Shown one piece after another: positions 41,136 through 50,322 of a DNA stretch of 54,605 bases. The DNA comes from an uncultured Actinomycetales bacterium (GTDB lineage Bacteria > Actinomycetota > Actinomycetes > S36-B12), in assembly GCA_913063435.1 (NCBI GenBank), contig CAJXYI010000012.1, positions 1-54,605 on the forward strand. The letters run 5' to 3'. The stretch's first letter is position 1. Every line of letters starts with the position of its first letter. A program made the position numbers and the translations under genes. The notes below the pieces were generated by a model. It searched no databases, had not been told where the DNA came from, and saw only the letters and a program-made list of their open reading frames with translations.

Positions 41136-42331
41136 CGCAGCGAACGGAGGCGATGGAGTCAGCGCACACTGAACCGACATCGGGTATGCGCCGGTTCGTG
41201 ATGGGTCATCCGCTCGGGCTGTTCCACCTGCTGCTCGGTGCCACGATCCTGCTGCTGGCACTCGGCCTCGTGATGGTGATGTCAGCTTCCAGCATCGTCA
41301 GTCTGCGACTGCACGATTCGGTCTACACCCTCGCGCAACGTCAGGCGATGTTCGCGGTGATCGGAATCATCGCGATGCTCATCAGTTCGCGTCTGTCGGT
41401 GAAGGTATGGCGGATGGCGGCATGGCCGTCGATCGTCGTCGCCATCGCCCTGCTCGCTGCGGTTATCGTCATCGGTATCGAGGTATCCGGGCAGCGCAAC
41501 TGGCTGGACATTATGGGCCCGTTCCGGCTGCAGCCATCGGAGATCGCCAAACTCGCCATCGTCATCTGGGCTGCCGATCTGCTCGCACGCAAGGAAGCGC
41601 TTCTCGATCGCTGGTCGCATCTGCTGATTCCCCTGCTCCCGGTGAGCGGACTCATCCTGGTTCTGGTGCTCATGGGTGGGGACGTCGGTAACAGCATCAT
41701 CCTGTCGGCAATCGTGGCGGGAGTCCTCTTCGCCGCGGGAGCGCCGCTACGGCTCTTCGTGGCCCTGGGGGCCCTCGCCGGTGTGGCGATCGCCGGACTG
41801 ACGATGGCCGCCCCGTATCGGATGAGCCGATTCACCTCCTGGCTCGACCCCTCCGCCGATCCCCTGGGTGAGGGCTGGCAACTCACCCAGGGGCAGTATG
41901 CGCTGGGCACGGGTGGCTGGTGGGGCGTAGGGCTGGGCGCCAGCCGGGAGAAGTGGGGATCATTGCCGGAGGCGCATACCGACTTCATCTTCTCGGTGAT
42001 CGGCGAGGAACTCGGACTGATCGGCACACTCATGGTGCTGGTGCTGTTCGGTGTCATCACCTACGTCGCATTCCGCATCAGTCAGACCAGCACGGATACC
42101 TTCGTTCGACTGGCATCGGCCGGTATCGGAACCTGGATCGCGGTGCAGGGCATCGTGAACATGGGAGCAGTGCTGGGACTTCTGCCGATCACCGGGGTGC
42201 CGTTGCCATTGGTGTCGTACGGCGGGTCCTCGCTGGTGCCACTGCTCATCGGGATCGGCATGCTGTTGTCCTTCGCCCGCAACCGGGAAATGCATCCTGC
42301 TGCATCGAAGAGCGGACAGGTGCGCTCGTGA
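41132..42331 (+). CDS. ftsW: SEDS peptidoglycan glycosyltransferase FtsW
   Basis: Septal glycan-strand polymerase working with FtsI. 399 residues with 9-10 membrane helices; SEDS blocks GQRNWLDIMGPFRLQPSEIAK, LMGGDVGNSIIL, the extracellular loop GWQLTQGQYALGTGGWWGVGLG, EAHTDFIFSVIGEELGLIG and LPLVSYGGSSLV. Position between murD and murG identifies it as FtsW rather than RodA. ATGA at the start, GTGA at the end. Confidence 0.97.
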   Translation: MTQRTEAMESAHTEPTSGMRRFVMGHPLGLFHLLLGATILLLALGLVMVMSASSIVSLRLHDSVYTLAQRQAMFAVIGIIAMLISSRLSVKVWRMAAWPSIVVAIALLAAVIVIGIEVSGQRNWLDIMGPFRLQPSEIAKLAIVIWAADLLARKEALLDRWSHLLIPLLPVSGLILVLVLMGGDVGNSIILSAIVAGVLFAAGAPLRLFVALGALAGVAIAGLTMAAPYRMSRFTSWLDPSADPLGEGWQLTQGQYALGTGGWWGVGLGASREKWGSLPEAHTDFIFSVIGEELGLIGTLMVLVLFGVITYVAFRISQTSTDTFVRLASAGIGTWIAVQGIVNMGAVLGLLPITGVPLPLVSYGGSSLVPLLIGIGMLLSFARNREMHPAASKSGQVRS

Positions 42332-43476
42332 AGGTGCTGCTCGCGGCTGGAGGATCAGCCGGCCACGTCGAACCTGCTCTCACCTTGGCCGACACTCTGC
42401 TCGATGACGATTCCTCGGTGGAGATCGTGGCGCTGGGTACCGAGCGCGGCATCGAATCGACGCTCGTCCCCGAGCGTGGCTATCGCCTGATCACCGTGCC
42501 CGCCTATCCGTTTCCGAGGCGGATGAATCGTCGAACGCTCACCGCACCGGTGCGCATCGGCGGTTCGATCCGCAAGGTGACCGAGGTGCTGCGCCGTGAA
42601 CAACCCGACGTGGTCGTGGGATTCGGTGGCTACGTTGCCTTTCCCGCCTATGTGGCCGCACGCCGGTTGGGCATCCCCATCGTGGTGCACGAAGCCAATG
42701 CCCACCCCGGATTGGCCGATCGGGTCGGAGCCCGGTTGACCCCCTGGGTCGCGGTCAACACCGCAGGCGTCCTGCCATCGGCTGCCCACATCGGCATGCC
42801 ACTGCGCAAGTCCATTCGGGATCTGGCCTCGATGAGCCTCGAGGAGCGCGCGGCGGCCCGCGCTGCTGCTCGCTTGCATCTGGGATTGGCTGCGGATCGA
42901 CGAACTCTCCTCGTTTTCGGCGGTTCACTCGGGGCCCGGCATATCAACGCCACCATGGCGCAGGCGAGCGATGACCTCGCAGCCGCGAACATCCAGGTCG
43001 TCCACATCGTCGGCTCTGCAGGACAGGGCCTACCCGATGATTGGCCCCCCGAACGTGCGGCCGACCAGCCAGCCTACGTGTCCCTGTCGTATCTCGCGGC
43101 CATGCACGAGGCGTTCGCAGCAGCCGATGCCGTGGTGTGTCGAGCTGGTGCGATGACATGCGCGGAGGTGTCAGCGGTCGGCCTGCCCGCGGTATACGTG
43201 CCGCTGCCGGTGGGTAATGGTGAGCAGACGCTCAACGCACGTCCCGTCGTCGACGCGGGGGGTGGTGTGCTCGTCGACGATGCCGACTTCGAGGTCGAGG
43301 CAGTTCGTGGGCAGGTGATACCGCTGGTCACCGATGTCGAGCGCTGCGAGGTCATGTCGGCGAAAGCCCGGCGGTTCGCCATCGTCGACGCCGATGAGAG
43401 ATTGGCGGATCTGGTTCGTGCTGCAGCAGCGTTGCGCGGCAGAACGAAACGCTCGGCGAAGGTCGACGCACCATGA
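42328..43476 (+). CDS. murG: UDP-GlcNAc transferase to lipid I
   Basis: Makes lipid II at the inner face of the membrane. 382 residues: MKVLLAAGGSAGHVEPALTL (usual motif GGGTAGH; here GGSAGH), VVGFGGYVAFPAYVAARRL, HEANAHPGLADR, LVFGGSLGARHIN, and the UDP-GlcNAc site CRAGAMTCAEVSAVGLPAVYVPLP followed by GEQTLNA. GTG start inside the ftsW stop; ATGA overlap with murC. Confidence 0.97.
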   Translation: MKVLLAAGGSAGHVEPALTLADTLLDDDSSVEIVALGTERGIESTLVPERGYRLITVPAYPFPRRMNRRTLTAPVRIGGSIRKVTEVLRREQPDVVVGFGGYVAFPAYVAARRLGIPIVVHEANAHPGLADRVGARLTPWVAVNTAGVLPSAAHIGMPLRKSIRDLASMSLEERAAARAAARLHLGLAADRRTLLVFGGSLGARHINATMAQASDDLAAANIQVVHIVGSAGQGLPDDWPPERAADQPAYVSLSYLAAMHEAFAAADAVVCRAGAMTCAEVSAVGLPAVYVPLPVGNGEQTLNARPVVDAGGGVLVDDADFEVEAVRGQVIPLVTDVERCEVMSAKARRFAIVDADERLADLVRAAAALRGRTKRSAKVDAP

Positions 43477-44888
43477 TCGATGGGCGTGTGCATCTGGTCG
43501 GTATCGGCGGTGCAGGCATGTCGGGAATCGCGCGCATTCTGCTCGCTCAGGGTGTCACGGTCTCCGGCAGCGATGCGAAGGAGTCCCGACGGGTCAGTGC
43601 CCTTCGGGCCCTCGGTGCCGACATCACGATCGGACATGACGCTGCCACTGTGACGCAGGGTGTTCGACCGACGGTCGTGGTCGCCTCTACCGCGATCGGC
43701 GCGGACAACCCCGAACTTGTCGCTGCGAGCGGACTAGGGGTGCCCGTGTGGGCGCGGGCCGAAGCCCTGGCCGAGGTGATGAAGGGTCACCTCGGAGTGG
43801 CCGTCGCCGGAACCCACGGCAAGACCACGACGACATCCATGATCACCGTCGCCCTCCAGGCAGCGGGGGTCGATCCGTCATTCGCCATCGGCAGCGAATT
43901 GCACGAATCGGGCTCCAACGCTCACCTCGGTAGTGGTGACATCTTCGTCGTCGAGGCAGACGAGAGCGATGGATCCTTCGTGCAACTCGAACCCGATATC
44001 GCCGTCGTGACCAATGTCGAAGCCGATCATCTCGACCACTTCGCGGATATCGCCGCGATAGATGAGGTATTCGGTCGTTTCGTGGGCAAAGCAGGTGCCC
44101 GTTCCGGGGCCGCGCTGATCTGCATCGATGATCCCGGGGGTGCTCGGTTGATCGATGCGACGCGATCGGCCGGGATCACCGTGCACACCTACGGCACGTC
44201 CCCCGAAGCTGATTTCCGCATCGATCGCTGGAGTGCGCCCAGTGGCACGGCTCGAGGATGGACCTTCGACGTCGTGCGCACCGGTGTGCGCCTTGGTGAG
44301 GTCACCCTGCAGGTGCCTGGTCGCCACAACGCGCTCAACGCCACCGCGGCCCTCGCGACCGGGGTGCTGCTCGATCAGCCGGTGGCGTCACTGCGTGAGG
44401 GTCTCGAGGCCTTCACCGGCACCCGACGTCGATTCGAGCTGCGCGGAACCGTCGGAGGAACAAGGGTTTTCGACGACTACGCCCACCACCCGACCGAAGT
44501 ACACGTCACGATGAGCGCCGCGCGGGAGATGGTCGGTCCGGGGCGACTCGTGGTGGTGTTCCAAAGCCATCGATATTCCCGTACCGCCGCCTTCGCCGAA
44601 CAGTTCGGAGATGCTCTCGCCGATGCTGACGAGTTGATCGTCATGGAGGTCTTTCCCGCGGGTGAGGCGGCGATTCCCGGCGCCAGTGGCTCGGTGATCG
44701 CCGAATCCGCCCGACGGGCGGGCGCAACCTCCGTGGTGTTCGAGCCGTCGTGGTCGAGTGTCCCCGAGCAGGTGGCTCACAGAGTGCGCCCAGGGGATCT
44801 GGTCATCACGATGGGAGCCGGCGATGTCGGCATGCTCGCTCCCGAGATCGTCGATCGTCTGCGGGCGGCCGAAGGTGAGGAATCATGA
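43473..44888 (+). CDS. murC: UDP-N-acetylmuramate:L-alanine ligase
   Basis: Adds the first amino acid to UDP-MurNAc. 471 residues: HLVGIGGAGMSGIARILL at the start, VSGSDAKES, ATP loop GTHGKTTTTSMI, EADESDGSFVQL, VTNVEADHLDHF and FDDYAHHPTEV. murB is not in the cluster. ATGA overlaps on both sides. Confidence 0.97.
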   Translation: MIDGRVHLVGIGGAGMSGIARILLAQGVTVSGSDAKESRRVSALRALGADITIGHDAATVTQGVRPTVVVASTAIGADNPELVAASGLGVPVWARAEALAEVMKGHLGVAVAGTHGKTTTTSMITVALQAAGVDPSFAIGSELHESGSNAHLGSGDIFVVEADESDGSFVQLEPDIAVVTNVEADHLDHFADIAAIDEVFGRFVGKAGARSGAALICIDDPGGARLIDATRSAGITVHTYGTSPEADFRIDRWSAPSGTARGWTFDVVRTGVRLGEVTLQVPGRHNALNATAALATGVLLDQPVASLREGLEAFTGTRRRFELRGTVGGTRVFDDYAHHPTEVHVTMSAAREMVGPGRLVVVFQSHRYSRTAAFAEQFGDALADADELIVMEVFPAGEAAIPGASGSVIAESARRAGATSVVFEPSWSSVPEQVAHRVRPGDLVITMGAGDVGMLAPEIVDRLRAAEGEES

Positions 44889-45703
44889 GCACGCACCGCC
44901 GGCGTCCACGTGTGCTGTGGTGGGTCATCGCACTCGTCGTCCCCACGCTGATCGCCGGTGCATGGGTGGTGTGGTTCTCGCCCTGGTTGAGTGTGGAGAA
45001 CGTCCGGGTCGTGGTGAGTGGTGAAGCCCCGGATTCGGCCGGGGAGTTCCCGATCACCGACGTTGAGGCAGTCATCGATGTGCCCGAGGGGACACCGATG
45101 GTTCGGGTACCCGCGGACGTCATCGTCGCGCGCGTGTCTGCGCTGCCTCAGGTGCGTTCTGCGCAGGTGGTGCGCGAGTGGCCGCGCACCCTGGTGATCG
45201 ATATCGAACGGCGCACCCCGGTAGCCGCGGCTGTCGGTGCCGACGGCTACGACCTGGTGGACCTCGAGGGCATGGTGGTGACCGTCGTCGCCGATCAGCC
45301 TGCGGACCTGCCCCTGGTGGCAGCCAGCGGTGCGGGGTTGCCAGCCGCGCTGGCAGTCGCCGCGCAACTGCCCGCCGAACTCCGGGATGCGACCGAGGTG
45401 ATCGAGGCAACGACACGCAATGACGTCACACTGATCCTCCGGGCCAGCGCCACCTTGCCCAATGGCGGTGAAGTGGTCTGGGGTGATGCTGAGCAAGGGC
45501 AATTGAAGGCCGAGGTCCTGCAGGCCCTGGTATCTGCGGAATGGGATCGGTACAACGTCTCCGCTCCGACTGCACCCACGACAGCACGTTCTGCCGATTC
45601 CACCACCCCCACTGTCGATGACACCGACATCACCGACGCAGGAGTTCTGGCGGAGCCAGGCGCTTCCTCGGATCCCGACCTCGATGTCGCTGCGGTGGGA
45701 TAG
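44885..45703 (+). CDS. ftsQ: cell division protein FtsQ
   Basis: 272 residues: short basic cytoplasmic tail, one membrane helix (about 13-33), then a POTRA domain (LSVENVRVVVSGEAP to LPQVRSAQVVREWPRTLVIDIERRTPVAA) and a beta domain with DGYDLVDLEGMVV. It links early and late divisome proteins. The C-terminal 45 residues form a Thr/Ser/Asp-rich, probably disordered tail. The last 20 nt overlap the start of the next gene in another frame. Confidence 0.93.
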   Translation: MSTHRRRPRVLWWVIALVVPTLIAGAWVVWFSPWLSVENVRVVVSGEAPDSAGEFPITDVEAVIDVPEGTPMVRVPADVIVARVSALPQVRSAQVVREWPRTLVIDIERRTPVAAAVGADGYDLVDLEGMVVTVVADQPADLPLVAASGAGLPAALAVAAQLPAELRDATEVIEATTRNDVTLILRASATLPNGGEVVWGDAEQGQLKAEVLQALVSAEWDRYNVSAPTAPTTARSADSTTPTVDDTDITDAGVLAEPGASSDPDLDVAAVG

Positions 45704-46358
45704 CCCGGATACGCCGGTTCGCGCCGGTGTCATCCTCCAGCACGGTTTCGCCCGATCTCCACGGACCTTGGCCGGCATCGCCGGACTGCTGGCTGCGCAC
45801 GGGTGCCTCACCGTACGTCCGGCGATTCCTTCCTTCACTGCCCGCCGTTCGCTTCATGATCCCGGTTGGCTCGACGCATTCGGGAACCGCGTCGGTGCGG
45901 TGATGCGAGAGCGTGCCCCCGGGGTTCGTGTGATCGGGATCGGTCACTCTGCCGGAGCTGCCGTCATCTCGGGATGGTCGACGTTTCTGGATGGGGTCGT
46001 GTTGGTGGACCCGGTGGATCGTCACCAGCGCATCGAACGTCTTGGCGGTGACGTGCAGCGTCCGCCGGTGCGCGTCAGCACCGCCGATCCCTCAGCGTGC
46101 AATCGCCATGGTCGGGCGGTCGACATGCTCGCCGCTCTCGGGTGCGTAGAGCTGGGACGAACGTGGGTGCCGATCGCAGGCGCCTCGCACGCCGATCCGG
46201 AGCGTGTGCCGATCAGTCTCCAGCCGGCCGATGTGCCCGCCGCCGACCTGGTAGCGCGGTTGGCCTGTGGTCGGGGCGGATCGCCGACTGTGGTGTGTCG
46301 ATGGGGGAGTGTGATCCTCGAGGCCGTAGCGGAGTTGATCGAGGATGAATCGATCTGA
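45684..46358 (+). CDS. alpha/beta hydrolase inserted between ftsQ and ftsZ
   Basis: 224 residues: oxyanion strand VILQHGFARSP, RPAIPSFTAR, nucleophile in IGIGHSAGAAVISG (GHSAG), VLVDPVD (Asp), and a probable catalytic histidine in IAGASHADPE. The size and motifs recall chlorophyllase-like or small lipase hydrolases, but the family is uncertain. Begins at an ATG 20 nt inside ftsQ with no ribosome site, so it depends on coupling to ftsQ. The frame is open from 45618. Not a standard dcw gene, and its role in the envelope is unknown. Confidence 0.8.
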   Translation: MSLRWDSPDTPVRAGVILQHGFARSPRTLAGIAGLLAAHGCLTVRPAIPSFTARRSLHDPGWLDAFGNRVGAVMRERAPGVRVIGIGHSAGAAVISGWSTFLDGVVLVDPVDRHQRIERLGGDVQRPPVRVSTADPSACNRHGRAVDMLAALGCVELGRTWVPIAGASHADPERVPISLQPADVPAADLVARLACGRGGSPTVVCRWGSVILEAVAELIEDESI

Positions 46359-46385
46359 GGGGGAGGTTCTCGACCGCGTGGCGGC

Positions 46386-46415
46386 TTGCACACCGCCAGA
46401 TCGGGTGCCTACGCT
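46386..46415 (+). promoter_or_regulatory. ftsZ promoter candidate
   Basis: -35 TTGCAC (46386-46391), 18-nt spacer, -10 TACGCT (46410-46415), giving a leader of about 105 nt before the ftsZ GTG. Strong ftsZ promoters of this kind are usual in actinobacteria. Confidence 0.55.
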
Positions 46416-46439
46416 GGCGAACACGATCAACGCACGATC

Positions 46440-46466
46440 ATCTCGATCTTAACGTGAGATTGAGAT
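46440..46466. promoter_or_regulatory. dyad in the ftsZ leader
   Basis: ATCTCGATCT (46440-46449) and AGATTGAGAT (46457-46466) form an inverted repeat of 10 bp with one G-T pair and a 7-nt centre. It is AT-rich against the surroundings and could be an operator or an mRNA hairpin. Confidence 0.5.
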
Positions 46467-46526
46467 CCGTGCGTGAATAGGCACGATGGACGACGGACGC
46501 GTCGATTCATCGGAAGGGATGCGCTC

Positions 46527-47696
46527 GTGGCCGCACCGCAGAACTACCTCGCCGTGATCAAGGTCGTCGGCATCGGCGGCGGTGGCGTGAACGCCGTCAA
46601 CCGGATGATCGACGTCGGATTGAAGGGCGTGGAATTCGTCGCCATCAACACCGACGCGCAAGCTCTGCTGATGAGCGACGCCGACGTCAAGCTCGACATC
46701 GGCCGCGATCTCACCCGGGGACTGGGTGCCGGTGCCGATCCCGATGTCGGTCGCCAAGCCGCCGAGGATCACGCGGAGGAGATCGAGGAAGTCCTGCGCG
46801 GAGCCGACATGGTGTTCGTCACCGCAGGCGAGGGTGGTGGCACCGGAACCGGTGGCGCCCCCGTTGTCGCGCGGATCGCGCGCGGGCTCGGGGCGTTGAC
46901 GATCGGTGTCGTCACCCGACCGTTCGGATTCGAAGGCCGCCGTCGGTCGACTCAGGCCGAGATCGGCGTGGAAAGCCTGCGTGAAGAGGTCGACACCCTC
47001 ATCGTCATCCCGAATGACCGCCTACTCAGCCTCGCCGATCGCAACATCAGCGTCATCGATGCGTTCCGGCAGGCCGACCATGTGTTGCTTCAGGGTGTGT
47101 CGGGTATCACCGACCTCATCACGACACCCGGTCTGATCAATCTGGATTTCGCTGATGTCAAGAGCGTCATGTCAGGCGCTGGTTCGGCGCTCATGGGCAT
47201 CGGCAGTGCGCGCGGTGATGAGCGAGCGATGGAAGCCGCCGAGCGTGCGATCTCCTCGCCGCTTCTCGAAGCGAGCATCGAAGGCGCGCACGGTGTGCTG
47301 CTGAGCGTCTCCGGTGGCAGCGATCTGGGCCTGTTCGAGATCAACGAGGCAGCGCGCCTGGTTTCCGATGCGGCCCACCCCGATGCCAACATCATCTTCG
47401 GTGCGGTGATCGACGACACGCTCGCCGACGAGGTCCGGGTCACGGTCATCGCGGCGGGATTCGATGGTGGCACCCCGCCCACGCGGCGCAGCCAACCGGT
47501 CACACGCAAGGTGGCTGACGAGACTCCCGTCGCCGCCGCCGTTGCCTCGTCGCAGAGTCCCCAGGATGCTCCCTCTATCCCGGTGACCCCCGATCCGACG
47601 CCCGAACCCAAGAAGCCCGCACCGCCGGCCCGTACGGTCGTCTTCGACGACATCGAGGGCGGCGACGATCTCGACGTCCCCGACTTCTTGAAGTAG
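46527..47696 (+). CDS. ftsZ: cell division protein FtsZ
   Basis: Tubulin-like GTPase that forms the Z ring. 389 residues: [25 protein letters not shown], the GTP-binding signature GGGTGTG (104-110), T7 region INLDFADV, and the conserved C-terminal peptide [10 protein letters not shown] that binds SepF. The GTG at 46527 is chosen because GGAAGGGA lies 7 nt upstream and the family sequence begins [13 protein letters not shown]; an open frame from 46473 has no such site. Confidence 0.98.
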   Translation: MAAPQNYLAVIKVVGIGGGGVNAVNRMIDVGLKGVEFVAINTDAQALLMSDADVKLDIGRDLTRGLGAGADPDVGRQAAEDHAEEIEEVLRGADMVFVTAGEGGGTGTGGAPVVARIARGLGALTIGVVTRPFGFEGRRRSTQAEIGVESLREEVDTLIVIPNDRLLSLADRNISVIDAFRQADHVLLQGVSGITDLITTPGLINLDFADVKSVMSGAGSALMGIGSARGDERAMEAAERAISSPLLEASIEGAHGVLLSVSGGSDLGLFEINEAARLVSDAAHPDANIIFGAVIDDTLADEVRVTVIAAGFDGGTPPTRRSQPVTRKVADETPVAAAVASSQSPQDAPSIPVTPDPTPEPKKPAPPARTVVFDDIEGGDDLDVPDFLK

Positions 47697-47727
47697 TCGG
47701 CGCGTCGACATCCCGCGACGAGCTGCC

Positions 47728-48489
47728 ATGGGAGTTCTGGCACGGGGGGCGATGCCCCTCGCCGATGGCGGCGTCGTCGAATGGTTGTTCACCGATCGCA
47801 CCGGTGGGGTCAGTTCACCCCCTTTCGATACGGCCAATATGGCGCTGCATGTCGGCGATGATCCCGAGGATGTCGCACGGAACCGGGCTGTCCTCGCTGC
47901 TGAACTCTCGATCGATGTTGACGCGCTCGCGACGATGACCCAGGTTCACGGCCGCGATGTTGCGTTCGTGGCCGGGCCACATGCCATCGATCCGCCACCA
48001 CGGGCTGATGCACTCGTCACCGATGTCGCGAATGTGGCCCTGGTGACGCAGGTCGCCGATTGCGTTCCGATCCTGCTCGCAAGCCCGCAGGGCACGATCG
48101 CAGCGGTGCATTCGGGGTGGCGGGGAGTGGTCGCCGGTGTCACGACTGCAGCAGTCGAGGCACTCATCGCGCGTGGTGTCGAACCAGAGTCCATCCGCGC
48201 CTGGATCGGCCCATCCATCTGCCCGAGCTGTTACGAGGTCGGTGCGGATGTGCGTGATCAGGTCGCGGCGGCTGCGGAATCCGCCTACGCCACAACCGCT
48301 GCGGGCGCCCCCGCGGTGGATGTCCGCGCCGGTGTGGTCAAGCAACTCGCGCACCACGGCATCACGGCTGAAGTGATCGATGCCTGCACGGCTGAGGATG
48401 ACGCCCTGTATTCCTATCGTCGCGATGGGCGCACGGGCCGAGAGGCCGGGGTGATCATCCGACGGCTGGCTCCTGGACGGCAGGGATGA
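47728..48489 (+). CDS. pgeF: peptidoglycan editing factor PgeF (YfiH/laccase-domain family)
   Basis: 253 residues. Zinc-site motifs are MTQVHGRDVAF (His), VADCVPILLA (Cys) and VHSGWRG (His). In E. coli the YfiH family removes wrongly incorporated L-Ser from UDP-MurNAc-peptides, and members also act on purine nucleosides. Its position between ftsZ and yggS is typical of Gram-positive bacteria and fits a wall role. The start at 47728 lacks a clear ribosome site. ATGA overlap with yggS. Confidence 0.92.
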   Translation: MGVLARGAMPLADGGVVEWLFTDRTGGVSSPPFDTANMALHVGDDPEDVARNRAVLAAELSIDVDALATMTQVHGRDVAFVAGPHAIDPPPRADALVTDVANVALVTQVADCVPILLASPQGTIAAVHSGWRGVVAGVTTAAVEALIARGVEPESIRAWIGPSICPSCYEVGADVRDQVAAAAESAYATTAAGAPAVDVRAGVVKQLAHHGITAEVIDACTAEDDALYSYRRDGRTGREAGVIIRRLAPGRQG

Positions 48490-49232
48490 CCGCCGAACGA
48501 GACGATGATGGCCGCCTCCGTGAACTAGCAAGCGGACTCGATCGCACCCGGGCCAGGATCGAAGCGGCATGCGAGGTGGCCGGCCGCGATCGCGCCGATG
48601 TGCATCTGATCGTGGTGACCAAGACCTGGCCGACGAGCGATGTGCTGGCCCTCGCCGAGCTCGGTGTGGCCGATGTGGGGGAGAACAAGGCCGGTGAGTT
48701 GCGGGCCAAGCGGGACGAGTGTGCCGCCACGGCGCCGAGCACCTCGCTGACCTGGCACTTCATCGGTCAGATTCAATCCAATAAGGCCCGCGAGATCGCC
48801 CGCTGCGCCGATGTGGTGCACGCGGTGGATCGACCCAAGCTGCTCGCCGGTCTGTCTCGCGGTGCGCAGGAGCGAATCGATGCCGGAGCGAGCGCTCGAT
48901 TGGCCTGCCTGGTGCAGGTGTCGCTGGACCCCCAGCCGAGCCCGGGACGCGGGGGCGCAACCCCCGAGCAGGCCCTCGCCCTGGCGGATCAGATCGCCGG
49001 AACCGAGGGTCTGGCGCTGAGAGGGGTGATGGGTGTCGCCCCCCTGGGCGGTGACCCTCGAGAGGCGTTCACCACCCTGCGCGAGATCGCCGACCGGGTC
49101 GCAGCCACGCATCCTGGGGCGGACTGGATGTCCGCGGGGATGAGTGGCGACCTCGAACAGGCGGTTGCGGCCGGCGCGACACACCTGCGCGTCGGCTCGG
49201 CGGTCCTGGGGAGCAGGCCTCCCCTCGGGTAG
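48486..49232 (+). CDS. pyridoxal-phosphate homeostasis protein YggS/PLPBP
   Basis: 248-residue PLP-binding alanine-racemase-like barrel without a known reaction. The PLP lysine is in LIVVTKTWP, with GENKAGEL, WHFIGQIQSNKAREI, VHAVDR, RGVMGVAPLG, WMSAGMSGDLEQAV and LRVGSAVLG following the family order. Coupled by ATGA to pgeF, and followed by sepF as in many Gram-positive clusters. Confidence 0.94.
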   Translation: MTAERDDDGRLRELASGLDRTRARIEAACEVAGRDRADVHLIVVTKTWPTSDVLALAELGVADVGENKAGELRAKRDECAATAPSTSLTWHFIGQIQSNKAREIARCADVVHAVDRPKLLAGLSRGAQERIDAGASARLACLVQVSLDPQPSPGRGGATPEQALALADQIAGTEGLALRGVMGVAPLGGDPREAFTTLREIADRVAATHPGADWMSAGMSGDLEQAVAAGATHLRVGSAVLGSRPPLG

Positions 49233-49311
49233 CGTCACTTCTGCGAGGACTCCGCAGGTGCAGCGGGGCCTCTCCACGAGCCGAAAGGCATACCGACTCG
49301 AAAGGCACACC

Positions 49312-49923
49312 ATGGCAGGCTCGATGCGCAAGATGGCGGTGTACCTGGGCCTCGTCGAGGACGACGACCCCTACCGCGATGATCCGTATCGCAGTGACGG
49401 AATCGACGACTACGACGAGCCGGACGAGGAGACTCAGCGTCGAGAACGACGCGCCTCGCGGCGCTCGGGTGCCTCGGAATACCGCTCTGTCACAGTGGCG
49501 GAACCGCCCTCCTCGGTGCGGACCTTCCGTGAGGAGAGGGTCTCCACTCGAGAGCGGGAACCGCGCAAGGTCGACCGGGTCGCCGAGCGAGATGTCGACG
49601 TCGATCCCACGCCCACGCGATCGGCCCCGGCCGTCGGTGCGGACCTGTACCGGATCACGACGATCCACCCGCATACCTACAATGACGCCCGCCGCATCGG
49701 CGAGGAGTTCCGCGAGGGCATCCCGGTGATCATGAACCTCACCGAGATGGAAGACGGTGACGCCAAGCGCATCGTGGATTTCGCTGCAGGCTTGGTCTTC
49801 GGACTGCATGGGACGATCGAACGCGTGACCAACAAGGTGTTCCTACTGTCCCCGGAGAACGTCGACGTCGGGGCGGAAGCGCGTGTGCAGTTGGCCCAGA
49901 ACGGGTTCTTCAACCAAAGTTGA
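49312..49923 (+). CDS. sepF: cell division protein SepF
   Basis: Membrane-binding partner of FtsZ. 203 residues: N-terminal amphipathic segment MAGSMRKMAVYLGLVED, an Asp/Arg/Glu-rich linker (about 17-110) with DDPYRDDPYRSDG repeats, and the C-terminal SepF domain (ITTIHPHTYNDARRIGEEF, VIMNLTEMEDGDAKRIVDFAAGLVFGLHG, NKVFLLSPENV). The ATG at 49312 has GAAAGG about 7 nt upstream; an upstream open frame from 49144 is ignored, as the family begins at this Met. Confidence 0.96.
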   Translation: MAGSMRKMAVYLGLVEDDDPYRDDPYRSDGIDDYDEPDEETQRRERRASRRSGASEYRSVTVAEPPSSVRTFREERVSTREREPRKVDRVAERDVDVDPTPTRSAPAVGADLYRITTIHPHTYNDARRIGEEFREGIPVIMNLTEMEDGDAKRIVDFAAGLVFGLHGTIERVTNKVFLLSPENVDVGAEARVQLAQNGFFNQS

Positions 49924-49946
49924 GATCGACGTCCACCTCGTAGAAT
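49920..49946 (+). promoter_or_regulatory. possible yggT promoter
   Basis: TTGAGA (49920-49925) and TAGAAT (49941-49946) over the sepF stop. The 15-nt spacer is short, so the -35 may not be the one used. Confidence 0.35.
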
Positions 49947-49990
49947 GGAAGGAACGAGGTCGGACTTTTCGGAGATGAGGGGATGAGGCG

Positions 49991-50278
49991 GTGGCTGCGG
50001 TCGGTCAGGTGATCGCCACCGCTTTGTGGCTGTACTGGTTGGTCCTCATCGGTCGGTTGATCTTCGATTTCGTTCAGATTTTCGCGCGATCGTGGCGGCC
50101 GCGGGGCCCGCTTCTCATTGCGGCCGAGATCATCTACAGCCTTACTGACCCGCCGCTGCGGCTGTTGCGTCGGGTCATCCCTCCGCTGAAACTCGGCGGA
50201 ATCCAATTCGATCTGGCCTTCTTGGTGTTGATCATCGCGGTGCAGATCCTGATCAATGTCGCCCTCGCCTTCACATAA
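49991..50278 (+). CDS. YggT family membrane protein
   Basis: 95 residues with two hydrophobic segments (about 6-28 and 74-94) around a central block YSLTDPPLRLLRRVIPPLKLGGIQFDLAFLVL, the YggT signature. Present between sepF and divIVA in most actinobacteria. Proposed roles in osmotic tolerance or envelope assembly elsewhere are not firmly set. GTG start, ribosome site weak (GAGG). Confidence 0.9.
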   Translation: MAAVGQVIATALWLYWLVLIGRLIFDFVQIFARSWRPRGPLLIAAEIIYSLTDPPLRLLRRVIPPLKLGGIQFDLAFLVLIIAVQILINVALAFT

Positions 50279-50322
50279 CCCCACGTTTTCGTCGAGTCAT
50301 ATCCGTTTGAAGGAGCACCGCC

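Noticed and set aside
46473-46526. Upstream extension of FtsZ by 18 residues
   Set aside because: The extension is Arg-rich and unlike FtsZ; a strong ribosome site precedes the GTG at 46527.
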